Source of the DNA: JAJXXT01 sp963764465
GTDB lineage: Bacteria; Pseudomonadota; Alphaproteobacteria; Acetobacterales; Acetobacteraceae
Assembly: GCA_963764465.1 (NCBI GenBank)
Contig: CAVXSO010000001.1
Location: 248,001 to 312,000, forward strand
Length of the DNA stretch: 64,000 nucleotides
Direction: 5' to 3'
Every line of letters starts with the position of its first letter. The first letter of the stretch is position 1. The position numbers were made by a program, and so were the translations under genes. Below the pieces are notes generated by a model that was given only the letters and a program-made list of their open reading frames with translations, searched no databases and was not told the origin of the DNA. Shown here piece after piece: positions 46,415 through 55,445 of this stretch.

Positions 46415-47327
46415 GGCGTCCTAGCCGGATCTGGATCAGTGTCACGATCAGGATCATGAGGAACAGCACGACGGAAATCGCCGCCGCATACCCCATGCGG
46501 AAGAACTGGAACCCTTCCTTGAAGATCAGCAGTCCCAGTACCAGTGTCGAGTTCACCGGCCCACCCTGGTCCTGGCTCAGCACGTATTGCAGCGTGAAGG
46601 TCTGGAACGCGCCGATGGTGGAAAGCGAACAGACCAGCAGCGTCGTGCCGCGCAATTGCGGCATCTCTACGTACCAGAACCGCCGCATCGGCCCAGCACC
46701 ATCGAGCGAAGCGGCCTCGCTCAGCTCCGGCGAAAGGGTCGCGAGGCCCGCGAGCCAGATCATCATGTAAAACGGAATCGCCGCCCAGTCGTGCACCACG
46801 ATCATCATCGCCGGCGCCAGCGTGGTGTCGTAGAGCCAGGAAATCTGCTCCTTCCCGACGAGCCAGCCGGTAAGCCAGCTCATCGCCCCGGTCGGGTTGA
46901 GCAGCACCTTCCATACCACCGCCACCACCGCCAGCGGCGGCAGCACGGGCAGGAAGAACAGCGTCTTCAGCCACTCGCGCGCCGGAAAGCGTTGGTTGAA
47001 CAGCAAGGCTGCCAGCAGCGAACACACCCACACAGGCAGCGTGCTCCCGAGCACGAAGACCAGCGTGTTCACCAGCGCCGTGCCGAACAGCGGATCGTCC
47101 GGCAGCGCCGTGTAATTGCCGAGCCCGACGAAGCGTGAAGGGTCGAGCAGGCTCGACTTCGTCAGGCTCAGCCACAGCCCGTAGAAGACGGGAAAGACGC
47201 TGAAGACGGCAAAGAAGATGACCGCCGGCAGGACAAAGACCAGGCCCCACCAGCGTGGCTGCATCGGCCGGCGCCAGCCGGCGAAAGCCGGCGCCGTCCT
47301 CGCGACGGCCAGCATCCTCGCGCTCAT
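46404..47327 (-). CDS. Sugar ABC transporter permease (MalF/UgpA type)
   Basis: A 307-residue six-helix permease. The EAA loop is EAASLDGAGPMRRFWYVEMP. The start region has the first helix VFVLPAVIFFAVFSVFPVFY and LTKSSLLDPSRFVGLGNYTA, a segment well conserved in the family. It lies 25 bp after the binding-protein gene and partners the MalG-type permease to form the transmembrane channel. Confidence 0.93.
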   Translation of the reverse strand: MSARMLAVARTAPAFAGWRRPMQPRWWGLVFVLPAVIFFAVFSVFPVFYGLWLSLTKSSLLDPSRFVGLGNYTALPDDPLFGTALVNTLVFVLGSTLPVWVCSLLAALLFNQRFPAREWLKTLFFLPVLPPLAVVAVVWKVLLNPTGAMSWLTGWLVGKEQISWLYDTTLAPAMMIVVHDWAAIPFYMMIWLAGLATLSPELSEAASLDGAGPMRRFWYVEMPQLRGTTLLVCSLSTIGAFQTFTLQYVLSQDQGGPVNSTLVLGLLIFKEGFQFFRMGYAAAISVVLFLMILIVTLIQIRLGRHAS

Positions 47328-47352
47328 CGCTGATTTGAAGCGGGCGCCGCCG

Positions 47353-48648
47353 TCAGCCTCCCTTGAGGATCTGGTTCACCTGGCGGTTGAGGTCCGCCAT
47401 CACCGGCCCCACCTTCTGCCCGCCCTGCAGCACCTGGTCGCGCGCCGCGACGAGGGCCGCCTCCACCCGCGCGATCGGCACGATACGCGGCGAGAATTTG
47501 GCGATCTTCAGCTCATCGAGAAAAACACTCGCCCAGCGGTTGTTCTTGAACGTTGGCGTGTCGATCACGTTCTGTCGCGGCACGAACAGCCCGGCCCCCT
47601 CGTACAGCTTCGGCGCGTTATCGACATAGGCCCGCGCCATCTTCCACGCTGCCTGCTGCACCGGCTTCGGCGAGCGCGCGTTGGCCATCATATAGAACGC
47701 ATAGGCATCGAAGCCGAGATTGGCACCACCGCCCCAGCGCGGCGCCGGGTGCACGCTGAAATCGAGCTTCGCCGTCTGCATCTGCGGAATTCCCCAGATG
47801 CCAAACGTCCCCTCGGCGCCCAACTGGCCGTCGAGGAAGGCGATGCGACTCTCGATATATTGTGGCCCGCCCAGCTTCCAGGTGCGTGTCCAGTCAGCGT
47901 AGTACTGCATCACCTGCCGCGCTTGCGGCGTGTCGAGATTGGCCTCGTTCTTCGCCTCGTCGATGACGTCCACGCCCAGCTGGTGCATCATCGTGCTGAT
48001 GGTGCCGTAATAAATGTTGGCGTTGGCCCAGTCGAAGTCGAAGCCGCGCCGTGTCGGCACGCCGGACTTATCGCGCAGCGTCATCTGCCCCGCCACCTTC
48101 GCCATCGCGTCCCAGGTCTTGGGGAAGGCGCTGGCCGGATCGAGATGCGCCGCGTTCCAGATCTTGTTGTTGGCGTAGCAGCACCAATTACTCACCTCGC
48201 TCGGCACGCCGAACAGCGTGCCGCCGAAATCCGCGCCGGCGAACCCGTTGAGATACTGGCTCGTCAGCGCCTTCTGGTCCGCATAGCCCATCGCCGCGGG
48301 ATCAAGCGGCGCCACGATGCCCGACTGATGCCACTGCGCCATGAAGGTCGAACTCCAGTTGAAGAAGTCCGGCCCCGCGCCCGCGGCAAACGCGGTGAGC
48401 AGTTTGGTGGCGTAGTCGGAGGGCGGAAAGACCTGGTAGTCCACCTTGATGCCGGGGTTTTCCTTCTCGAAGCCGGCGATGATTTCCTTGTCGATCGGCA
48501 GCCGCGGCGGATGCAGGTGCATCCACATCTTGAGCGTCATCGGCGCCGCCTTCACGTGGGGCGCGGCGAGTGCCGTTCCAACAGCCGCCAGCCCAGCGGC
48601 ACCGCGAGCCAAGCCGCGACGCGTTACCATTCCTTGCTTGCGAGCCAT
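47353..48648 (-). CDS. Sugar ABC transporter substrate-binding protein
   Basis: A 431-residue family 1 extracellular solute-binding protein. The N-terminus MVTRRGLARGAAGLAAVGTAL with KAAP is a Tat-type signal. The mature part begins MTLKMWMHLHPPRLPIDKEI, and a conserved FLDGQLGAEGTFGIWGIPQ follows. ATG 48648 has GGAGG 6 bp upstream; the longer frame starts beyond the promoter. It is divergent from the GntR gene, with 100 bp of shared control DNA. The neighbours (ManD-like dehydratase, uronate-dehydrogenase-like protein, gluconolactonase-like protein) suggest a uronate, aldonate or related sugar as cargo. Confidence 0.92.
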   Translation of the reverse strand: MARKQGMVTRRGLARGAAGLAAVGTALAAPHVKAAPMTLKMWMHLHPPRLPIDKEIIAGFEKENPGIKVDYQVFPPSDYATKLLTAFAAGAGPDFFNWSSTFMAQWHQSGIVAPLDPAAMGYADQKALTSQYLNGFAGADFGGTLFGVPSEVSNWCCYANNKIWNAAHLDPASAFPKTWDAMAKVAGQMTLRDKSGVPTRRGFDFDWANANIYYGTISTMMHQLGVDVIDEAKNEANLDTPQARQVMQYYADWTRTWKLGGPQYIESRIAFLDGQLGAEGTFGIWGIPQMQTAKLDFSVHPAPRWGGGANLGFDAYAFYMMANARSPKPVQQAAWKMARAYVDNAPKLYEGAGLFVPRQNVIDTPTFKNNRWASVFLDELKIAKFSPRIVPIARVEAALVAARDQVLQGGQKVGPVMADLNRQVNQILKGG

Positions 48649-48701
48649 GGAGGACCTCCCGGTTTTGCTTGTTGACGCCTGGACGCACGGAAGGCTTGCG
48701 T

Positions 48702-48728
48702 ATCGTATCAAATGAGTCAAGATCGTAT
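48702..48728. promoter_or_regulatory. Putative GntR operator: ATCGTAT direct repeats 20 bp apart
   Basis: ATCGTAT occurs at 48702-48708 and 48722-48728, two helical turns apart, in the intergenic region between the binding protein and the GntR gene. The second copy continues into the near-palindrome ATCGTATATGAT. The placement suits autoregulation and control of the importer by the adjacent GntR protein. Confidence 0.5.
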
Positions 48729-48748
48729 ATGATTTTCCTGAGGGTGCC

Positions 48749-49444
48749 GTGTCGAAGCCAAGGCTGACCATCGATGAGAGGCCCGCGGTCCCGACCGGCT
48801 ATCGTCGCGTGGCGGACCGGCTGCGCCAGGAAATCCTGGACGGCATCGTCCCGCCGGGAAGCTGGGTGCGCATGCAGGCCGTGGCGGACCGGCTCGGCAC
48901 CAGCGTGCAGCCAGTGCGCGAGGCGCTGCAGCTGCTCGAAGGCGAAGGTCTGGTCGAGATCCTTCCCAACCGGGGCGCTCGCGTCCACGGGCTCGATGCC
49001 ACACGCTTGCTGCACATCTACGAGGTGCGGGAGGCTCTCGAATCCTTCTCTGCCCGCCGCTTCGCCGAGGACGCGCCGCTTGCGGAACTGCGCCGTCTGG
49101 AGGCGATCCAGGCGCGCCACGATGCAGCCGTCCAGGCAGAGGATCGCGAGGCCGTCAGCGAAACGAACCGCCTGTTCCATGCCTGCATCAACAATTTCGG
49201 CGCCAACCCGCTGATCATCGATCCCGTCTCGCGCTACATCGATCTCGGCCGCATGCTGGTGCGCCGCGCCGGCCACGAGCCAGGCTATCTCAAGCGCGTC
49301 GTGCGTGAACACCACGCGATGCTCACCGCTTTCCGCAAGCGGGACGCGACGCGCGCGGCCGATCTCGGTGCCGCGCATGTGCGCGTGACAAGGGAGGTGA
49401 TGCTGGCGCGTCTCGCCGCGGCGACGCACGGCGAGGCCGCATGA
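48749..49444 (+). CDS. GntR-family transcriptional regulator (FadR/FCD subfamily)
   Basis: A 231-residue repressor-type protein. The N-terminal winged helix is YRRVADRLRQEILDGIVPPG with ADRLGTSVQPVREALQLLEG and EGLVEILPNRGARV. The C-terminal FCD domain (YEVREALESFSARRFAED, NRLFHACINNFGANPLI, EHHAMLTAFRKRDATRAADL) has the Asp/His residues used for metal and effector binding. It starts at GTG 48749. It is divergent from the sugar importer and followed 30 bp later by the dehydratase gene, so it probably controls both units. Confidence 0.92.
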   Translation: MSKPRLTIDERPAVPTGYRRVADRLRQEILDGIVPPGSWVRMQAVADRLGTSVQPVREALQLLEGEGLVEILPNRGARVHGLDATRLLHIYEVREALESFSARRFAEDAPLAELRRLEAIQARHDAAVQAEDREAVSETNRLFHACINNFGANPLIIDPVSRYIDLGRMLVRRAGHEPGYLKRVVREHHAMLTAFRKRDATRAADLGAAHVRVTREVMLARLAAATHGEAA

Positions 49445-49474
49445 GCGAGCTGGAGAGATGAAAGGGCAGGCGGC

Positions 49475-50680
49475 ATGAAAGACATGACCATCCGGGCGGC
49501 GCGCGTCGTCGTCTGCTCGCCGGGACGCAACTTCGTGACCCTCGTGATCGAGACCGAGGGCGGTCTCACCGGCATCGGCGACGGCACGGTCAACGGCCGC
49601 GAAATGTCTGTCGTGGCGCATCTGGAGCAGGAGGTGATCCCCGCACTGCTCGGCCGCGACGCCGGGCGCATCGAGGACGTCTGGCAGTACTTCTACCGTG
49701 GCGCCTATTGGCGCGGCGGCCCCATCGCAATGGCCGCGATCGGCGCGGTGGACGTGGCATTGTGGGACATCAAGGCCAAGGCTGCCGGCATGCCGCTCTA
49801 CCAGCTGCTGGGCGGCGCCTCGCGCGAGCACATGCTCTGCTACCCGCATGCCCGCGGCAGCGACGTCGAATCACTCTGCGAGGACGTCGCCCGCCTGCGC
49901 GAGAGAGGTTTCCGGGTCATCCGCCTGCACGCGCCGGCACCGGGCGTGCCCGAAACACCCGTCACTCCGCCGCACCCGCCGGGCGTCGCCGCCGTCCCCG
50001 CCGAAATCGTCCGCGATCCAGATGCCTACACACGCTTTGTTCCACGCATGCTCGCCGCCGTGCGCGCCCGCTTCGGCGAGGATCTGGGCCTGCTGCACGA
50101 CATCCACAACCGCGTCCCCCCGATCCAGGCCGCACGCATCGCCAAGGAAGTCGAACCGCTCAACCTCTTCTGGCTGGAGGACCCGGTGCCAATGGAAAAC
50201 CCGGACGTCCTGCGCCTCATCCGCCGCGCCAGCACCACGCCGCTCGCGGTCGGCGAGGTGCTGAACTCCATCCACGACTGCCGCCGCATCATGGAGGAGC
50301 AGCTCATCGACTATATCCGCGTAACGCCGGTACACGCGGGCGGCATCACCCAGGTCCGCCGCATCGCGGACTTCGCCTCGCTGTATCAGATCCGCACCGC
50401 CTTCCACGGCGCGCCGGACATGTCGCCGGTCAATTTCGGCGCCGCGCTACATCTCGGCCGCGCGCTGCCGAATTTCGGCATCCAGGAATATGCCGGACAC
50501 CCGGCGGAGGCGGCGGAAGTGTTCCATGCCGCCTGGCAGTGCGAGAATGGGAGCATGACCACCGGCGAGGCGCCCGGCCACGGCGTCACCATCGACGAGG
50601 AAGCGGCAAGCCGCTTCCCCTTCAGGCCTTCCTTCCTCGCGGTGGTACGTCTCGCGGACGGATCGCTCTGGCACTACTGA
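49475..50680 (+). CDS. Enolase-superfamily sugar-acid dehydratase (ManD/RspA-like)
   Basis: A 401-residue mandelate racemase/muconate lactonizing family protein. GPIAMAAIGAVDVALWDIKA is the MR/MLE signature, CYPHARGSD is shared with the ManD/RspA group, and metal ligands lie in LLHDIHNRV, WLEDPVPMEN and AVGEVLN. Catalytic AFHGAPDMSPV and QEYAGHP are typical of this group. It would dehydrate an aldonate such as D-mannonate or D-gluconate to a 2-keto-3-deoxy sugar acid; many members have weak activity, so substrate is uncertain. It lies between the GntR gene and the uronate-dehydrogenase-like gene. Confidence 0.88.
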   Translation: MKDMTIRAARVVVCSPGRNFVTLVIETEGGLTGIGDGTVNGREMSVVAHLEQEVIPALLGRDAGRIEDVWQYFYRGAYWRGGPIAMAAIGAVDVALWDIKAKAAGMPLYQLLGGASREHMLCYPHARGSDVESLCEDVARLRERGFRVIRLHAPAPGVPETPVTPPHPPGVAAVPAEIVRDPDAYTRFVPRMLAAVRARFGEDLGLLHDIHNRVPPIQAARIAKEVEPLNLFWLEDPVPMENPDVLRLIRRASTTPLAVGEVLNSIHDCRRIMEEQLIDYIRVTPVHAGGITQVRRIADFASLYQIRTAFHGAPDMSPVNFGAALHLGRALPNFGIQEYAGHPAEAAEVFHAAWQCENGSMTTGEAPGHGVTIDEEAASRFPFRPSFLAVVRLADGSLWHY

Positions 50681-50701
50681 AATTCGTCACGGGAGCAGAA
50701 C

Positions 50702-51514
50702 ATGAAGGTCCTGATCACCGGTGCCGCTGGCGCGATCGCCCGCCGCCTGCGGCCGCATTTCGTGGGCCTCGGCTGGCAACTCGTCCTCCTCGACCGTGCC
50801 GGCTCCGATGACCCCGCCGTCCTGCCGGCCGACCTCGCCCAATGGGGCATCTGGACGGAAGCCTTCGCGGGCGCCGACGCCGTCGTCCACCTCGCGGGCG
50901 ATCCCAAGCCGAGTGCGACCTGGGCCTCGGTTCAGGCCAACAACATCGATGGCACGTTGAATGTCTTCGGCGCCGCGGCAAAGGCCGGTGTGAAGCGTAT
51001 CGTCTTCGCCAGCTCCAACTGGGTGCTCGCCGGTCATCGTTTTGAAACCGCACCGCTGGAGGCGGCGAACGAACCCTATCCCGTCAACGCTTACGGCGCC
51101 GCCAAGCTGTTCGGCGAGCGTCTCGGCCGCGCCTGGGCGGATATCCACGCCATCTCCACCATCGCGCTGCGCATCGGCTACTGCCAGAAGGACCACGACA
51201 ACCAGCCCGGCACGCACATGGGCTGGGGGCTGTGGGGCCAGCGCATGTGGCTCTCGGACCGGGACCTCTGCCAGGGCTTCGAAAAGGCCGTGCTGGCGCC
51301 GGCGTCGCTGCGCTTTGGCGTGTTCAACCTGGTCTCCGACAATGCCGGCATGCACTGGCGCCTCGACGACGCGCGCGACGCCATCGGCTACATCCCGGCG
51401 GACCATTCCTCGCCGGTTGAAACCCCGTCGATGGCGGAGGAGACGCAGGCCGCGCTGCGTGCACGGCGCATGGTTGAGGCGACCGAGGCGCTGGTCCTGG
51501 GCCGCCGCTGGTAG
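50702..51514 (+). CDS. NAD-dependent epimerase/dehydrogenase (uronate dehydrogenase-like)
   Basis: A 270-residue extended short-chain dehydrogenase. The Rossmann motif is ITGAAGAIARRL, followed by VHLAGDPKP. Catalytic residues are VFASSNWVLAGH (Ser) and YGAAK (Tyr-Lys). The sequence around RIGYCQKDHDNQPGTHMGWG resembles uronate dehydrogenases, which oxidise galacturonate or glucuronate to the aldaro-lactone. It follows the dehydratase by 21 bp, a common pairing in uronate catabolism. It converges on the SMP-30 gene with 4 bp between them. Confidence 0.85.
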   Translation: MKVLITGAAGAIARRLRPHFVGLGWQLVLLDRAGSDDPAVLPADLAQWGIWTEAFAGADAVVHLAGDPKPSATWASVQANNIDGTLNVFGAAAKAGVKRIVFASSNWVLAGHRFETAPLEAANEPYPVNAYGAAKLFGERLGRAWADIHAISTIALRIGYCQKDHDNQPGTHMGWGLWGQRMWLSDRDLCQGFEKAVLAPASLRFGVFNLVSDNAGMHWRLDDARDAIGYIPADHSSPVETPSMAEETQAALRARRMVEATEALVLGRRW

Positions 51515-51518
51515 CGCC

Positions 51519-52385
51519 TCAGTCGGCGAAGCGCGGGATCGGCGCCCCTACTCCGGGAGCGGCCATGCGGAACAGCCCGCCGGCGTGCGCCTCGTTCCCC
51601 TCCGCGCGCCGCAGGCTCGTTACGTAGAGTGTATCGCCCGCGAAACAGACCATCGTCGGCGTCGCGACCGGCATCGCGATGCGCCGCTTCAGGCGTCCGT
51701 CGGGCCCGATCGCGTTGACGCACCCCGCGGTCACGCCGGCCGACCAGTAGACCCCGTCCGTATCCACCGCCGCCCCGTCCGGCCGGCCCTCGGCCTCGGC
51801 GAGCGTCGCGAACAGCCGCCGCTCACCGATTTCCCCCGTCGCCGCGTCGAATCGCCAGGCATCAATCCGCCCCTGCGGCGTGTCGGCGTGGTACATCGTC
51901 GCTCCGTCCGGCGACCAGGCAAGCCCGTTGGAGATGCCGTAGCCCGCGGCCTTGCGCTCCACCACGCCATCCGGCCGCAGCCGGTAGAGCGAGGCGATCG
52001 GCCGCCGCCGCGGATCGCGGTCCATGCTGCCGACCCAGAAGCAGCCGTCGGGCCCCACCTTGCCGTCGTTCAGCCGGCATTCCGCCGGCTCGTCCACCGG
52101 CCCCGCGAAATCCACCACCGCGCCCGTTGCGGGATCAAAACGGACAAACCGGTTCGATAGCGCCACGATCAGCCCGCCGGAGCGGCAAAGGCCGAAACTC
52201 GCCACCAGGTCCGGCAGCTGCCAGCTCTGCCGCCTGCCATCGGCCGGATACAGCGCATAGATGCGCCCCGCCGGAATATCGCAGAACAGCAGCCGCTCTG
52301 CCGCCGCGTCCCACAGGCACCCTTCGCCCACGGTGCAGCGCGCATCCCAGGCCAGTTCCACCGCCGGTTCCGGCGTTTTGTTCAT
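51519..52385 (-). CDS. SMP-30/gluconolactonase-like lactone hydrolase
   Basis: A 288-residue six-bladed beta-propeller hydrolase of the SMP-30/regucalcin/gluconolactonase family. TVGEGCLWDAAAERLLFCDI contains the metal-binding Glu, LNDGKVGPDGCFWVGSMD the Asn/Asp ligands, ISNGLAWSPDGATMYHADT the second Asn, and EGRPDGAAVDTDGVYWSAG the catalytic Asp region. ATG 52385 overlaps the lipoprotein stop (ATGA). It would open the lactone made by the convergent uronate-dehydrogenase-like enzyme. Confidence 0.9.
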   Translation of the reverse strand: MNKTPEPAVELAWDARCTVGEGCLWDAAAERLLFCDIPAGRIYALYPADGRRQSWQLPDLVASFGLCRSGGLIVALSNRFVRFDPATGAVVDFAGPVDEPAECRLNDGKVGPDGCFWVGSMDRDPRRRPIASLYRLRPDGVVERKAAGYGISNGLAWSPDGATMYHADTPQGRIDAWRFDAATGEIGERRLFATLAEAEGRPDGAAVDTDGVYWSAGVTAGCVNAIGPDGRLKRRIAMPVATPTMVCFAGDTLYVTSLRRAEGNEAHAGGLFRMAAPGVGAPIPRFAD

Positions 52386-52726
52386 TGCGGCGCGGGCGGG
52401 CGCGGTACGTTCGTCGGCGCCGTCCCGGTCTGTCCGTTCAGGCATTCGTTCACCAGCTGCTCGCGGGCATGCCGGCCGGCGAGCAGCTGCGCCTGGCTGC
52501 GCCCGGTCGCCCCCGAGAACGGGCTGCCGACCGATCCGGCCTCGGCATCGGATTGCATCGTGGCCCCAGGGTTGCGCAGCCCATAGATCTCGTCGGCGCG
52601 CGCCTCGCAGGCATCGATCTGCTTGGCGGTCGCGGAATTGCGCGGCCCCGAAAACGTCGTGGCACAGCCGCCGAGCAAAAGCGGCGACAACATCAAGGGA
52701 GCAAGCCCGATCAGGATACGCTTCAT
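52382..52726 (-). CDS. Small lipoprotein
   Basis: A 114-residue protein with a lipoprotein signal: MKRILIGLAPLMLSPLLLGG followed by the lipobox Cys (LLGGC). The mature part (FSGPRNSATAKQIDACEARADEIYGL, HAREQLVNECLNG) matches no family I recognise. I start at ATG 52726, which gives a compact signal peptide; ATG 52738 is alternative. It is translationally coupled to the downstream lactonase by a 4-bp overlap. Confidence 0.75.
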   Translation of the reverse strand: MKRILIGLAPLMLSPLLLGGCATTFSGPRNSATAKQIDACEARADEIYGLRNPGATMQSDAEAGSVGSPFSGATGRSQAQLLAGRHAREQLVNECLNGQTGTAPTNVPRPPAPQ

Positions 52727-52759
52727 GATCCCCAACATGGCCCGCCGGCGCCCGCGAAG

Positions 52760-53797
52760 CTAGGTGGGTATCATCCAGGGAGGGTCGAGCGTCACGCGAA
52801 GCTCGCCCGCCGGCATTGCCCAGTCCGCCACGTCCATCAGGACTTCCGCGGCCCCCAGCGCGAGCCGGAGTTCCCACCCACCGACACGGTACCGCGCGTC
52901 CAGCACGCGCGCGGGCCATCCGTTCGGGTCAATCCGCACCGCTTCCGGCCGGATCAGCGCCCGCGACGGCCCCGGCGTCGTTCCGGGCACCATCCGGGCC
53001 GCGAGCCGCCGACCGCCGATCTCGACCACGTCCGGGCCCAGCACCGTCGCCGCGACGAATGCCCCGCGCCCGACGAACCCTGCCACGAATGCGTCCGCAG
53101 GTTCGCGATACAATGTACGCGGATCGGCCACCTGCCGCAGTTGGCCCTCGGCGATCACTCCCACGCGGTCGGCGATCGCCATCGCCTCCTGCTGGTCGTG
53201 CGTCACATAGACCATCGCCGCCCCCGCCCGTGCCCGCAGCGCGCTGATTTCCGCCAGCATCGTCCCCTTGAGGTGCGGGTCGAGATTGGCCAGCGGCTCG
53301 TCGAGCAGCACCAGCTTCGGCTCGCCCACCATCGCGCGGGCCAGTGCCACGCGCTGCCGCTGCCCGCCGGAGAGCGAGGCCACGTCGCGCTCGCCGAAGC
53401 CGGCGAGCCCTACCAGTTCCAGCGCCGCTTCGGCCCGGGCACCCGCCTCCGCCCGCCGCACGCCGGCGCGGTCGAGCGGGTAGCGCACGTTGCGCGCGGC
53501 ATCGAGGTGCGGCCACAGCGCGAAATTCTGGAACACGAACCCGAAGCGCCGTCTCTCCGGCGCAATGGACGCGACGCCGTCATCCAGAATCTCGCCCCCG
53601 AACGTGATCCGCCCGCTATCCGCCCGCTCGAACCCCGCGACCAGCCGCAGCAGCGTGGACTTGCCGGAGCCCGATGGCCCGAGCAGCGCCACCGCCTCCC
53701 CGGGCGCCACGGTCAGTGACAAGCCGGCAAGAATCGAGTGGCGGCCAAAGGATTTCCGTACTCTCTCGATCGCGAGCCCGTCCCCGACACTCACCAT
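52760..53797 (-). CDS. ABC transporter ATP-binding protein (Fe(III)/polyamine type)
   Basis: A 345-residue ATPase. Walker A is LLGPSGSGKSTLL, the Q-loop region FGFVFQNFALWPH, the signature LSGGQRQRVALARA, Walker B KLVLLDEPLANLD, and the switch His is in YVTHDQQEAM. The last third forms the TOBE/OB domain seen in FbpC/PotA/CysA-type ATPases. It overlaps no neighbour but lies 1 bp from the permease stop, so it is the last gene of a binding protein-permease-ATPase operon. Confidence 0.93.
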   Translation of the reverse strand: MVSVGDGLAIERVRKSFGRHSILAGLSLTVAPGEAVALLGPSGSGKSTLLRLVAGFERADSGRITFGGEILDDGVASIAPERRRFGFVFQNFALWPHLDAARNVRYPLDRAGVRRAEAGARAEAALELVGLAGFGERDVASLSGGQRQRVALARAMVGEPKLVLLDEPLANLDPHLKGTMLAEISALRARAGAAMVYVTHDQQEAMAIADRVGVIAEGQLRQVADPRTLYREPADAFVAGFVGRGAFVAATVLGPDVVEIGGRRLAARMVPGTTPGPSRALIRPEAVRIDPNGWPARVLDARYRVGGWELRLALGAAEVLMDVADWAMPAGELRVTLDPPWMIPT

Positions 53798-53798
53798 C

Positions 53799-55418
53799 TC
53801 ATGCCTGCCACGGCAGCAGCCGCCGCCCGCGCAGCGCTGCTCCGGTCGCCAGCATCAGCGCTACCGTGGCGCCCACCGCGACCACGGACAGCGCCGCCGC
53901 CCGCGTCGCCTCGCCCGCCTGCTCGAGGTTGAACACCGCGACCCCCAGCGTCTCATGCCCGGCCGACCACAACAGTGCGGAGACGGTGAGCTCGTTGAAC
54001 GCGGCCAGGAACACCAGCGTCGCGGCCGAGACCGCCGCCGGCAACGCCAGCGGCAGGATCACGGTCAGAAAACGGGGCAGGGGGGCCGCACCCGCCGCCG
54101 CTGCCGCCTCCTCCAGCGAGGGGTCGAGCGTTGCCATCGCCGCCGCCAGCGGCCGCCGTGCCAGTGCGGCGAACCGCGCCAGGTAAGCCGCCAGGATGAT
54201 CCCGAGCGAGTTATACAGCGCGATCCCCGCGACCGGCCGCAGGAATACCAGGATGCACCCGATCGCCAGCACCAGCCCTGGCACGACATAGGGGATCTCC
54301 AGCGCCGCCAGCAGTGCCCGCGCTGCCCGCGCCCGTCGCGCCGCGTGGCACACGGCGATCAGCAGACCCGCCAGCGCCACCCCGGCCGAGAGCGACAGGA
54401 GGAGTGAGTCCATCAGCGCCCGCCGCGTCGCCCCCGCTGCCAGGATCGAGCGGAAATTCGCGAATCCCAGCGTGCCCGCCCCCGGTGCCACGCCCAGCGC
54501 CGGCAGCAGGGAAGTCAGCAGCAGCGCGGCCAGCGGCGCGACCAGCAGTGCAGCGAGCATCGCCCAGGCAAGTATTGCCGCGGGCAGGCGCCAGCGCCCG
54601 AGCGCCATCCGGATCGGCCGCCCCGGCTGTGTCGCGAGTCGTCGCGTGAGCAGTGCCTCGCCGCTCGCCCCCACCAGCGCCAGCAGTGCCAGCAGCAGCG
54701 CCAGCGCCGCCGCCTCGCCGATGGCCCCGAGCCCGAAGCCGGTCAGCCGTTGATAGATCAGCGTCGTCAGCATCGGATAACGTCCGGGAATCGCCAGCAG
54801 CGCCGGCGTGCCGAAATTCCCGATCGCCGCCACGAAGGAAAGCGAAAGCCCGCCCAGCAGCCCCGGCCGCGCCAGTGCCAGCACCAGCCCGACTTGCCGC
54901 GCCCGCCCCGCACCCGATGCCTGCGCCGCCTCCACCAGGTCCGCCGGAATCGCCACCAGCGACGCCCGCAGCGCGAGATACACGATTGGCGCCTGCTCGA
55001 TCGCGAGCAGAAATGCCACGCCGCCAGGCCCATACAGCGGCTCGCTGCCCGTCCCTGGCGCCAACCCCAGCGGCGCCAGCACCGGCGAGGCCGGCCCAGT
55101 CAGCACCAGCCAGGCCTGCGCCGTGATCTGTGGCGGCACGATCAGCAGCAAAAGAAACAGGAACGCAACGAACCGCCGCCCCGGCATGTCCGTCAGCGTC
55201 AGCAGCACCGCGAACACCGTGCCAAGCAGCCCCGCGAGCACCGTGCTCGCCACCCCCATCGTCACGCTGTGCATCAGCGCCGTGCGCGCGACCGGCGTTA
55301 CGACCGCCACGAGCGCCGCCGGCGACAGCGTCGCGGTCGCGAGACGAATGAGCGGCGGAAACGCCACCAGCGCCAGCAGCACGCCGCACAACGCGGGCAG
55401 CCAGGTGGCGCGGCTCAT
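53799..55418 (-). CDS. ABC transporter permease, fused double-domain (FbpB type)
   Basis: A 539-residue permease with two BPD_transp_1 halves and about 12 helices, as in iron(III) FbpB and related 2-aminoethylphosphonate and thiamine systems. The two EAA loops are VEAAQASGAGRARQVGLVLA and LEEAAAAAGAAPLPRFLTVI. The composition is strongly hydrophobic with high Ala/Leu. It starts 27 bp after the binding protein gene. Both channel halves are in one chain, so no second permease is needed. Confidence 0.92.
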   Translation of the reverse strand: MSRATWLPALCGVLLALVAFPPLIRLATATLSPAALVAVVTPVARTALMHSVTMGVASTVLAGLLGTVFAVLLTLTDMPGRRFVAFLFLLLLIVPPQITAQAWLVLTGPASPVLAPLGLAPGTGSEPLYGPGGVAFLLAIEQAPIVYLALRASLVAIPADLVEAAQASGAGRARQVGLVLALARPGLLGGLSLSFVAAIGNFGTPALLAIPGRYPMLTTLIYQRLTGFGLGAIGEAAALALLLALLALVGASGEALLTRRLATQPGRPIRMALGRWRLPAAILAWAMLAALLVAPLAALLLTSLLPALGVAPGAGTLGFANFRSILAAGATRRALMDSLLLSLSAGVALAGLLIAVCHAARRARAARALLAALEIPYVVPGLVLAIGCILVFLRPVAGIALYNSLGIILAAYLARFAALARRPLAAAMATLDPSLEEAAAAAGAAPLPRFLTVILPLALPAAVSAATLVFLAAFNELTVSALLWSAGHETLGVAVFNLEQAGEATRAAALSVVAVGATVALMLATGAALRGRRLLPWQA

Positions 55419-55445
55419 TCCCCGGATGCGCGCCCCGCCCTCAGC

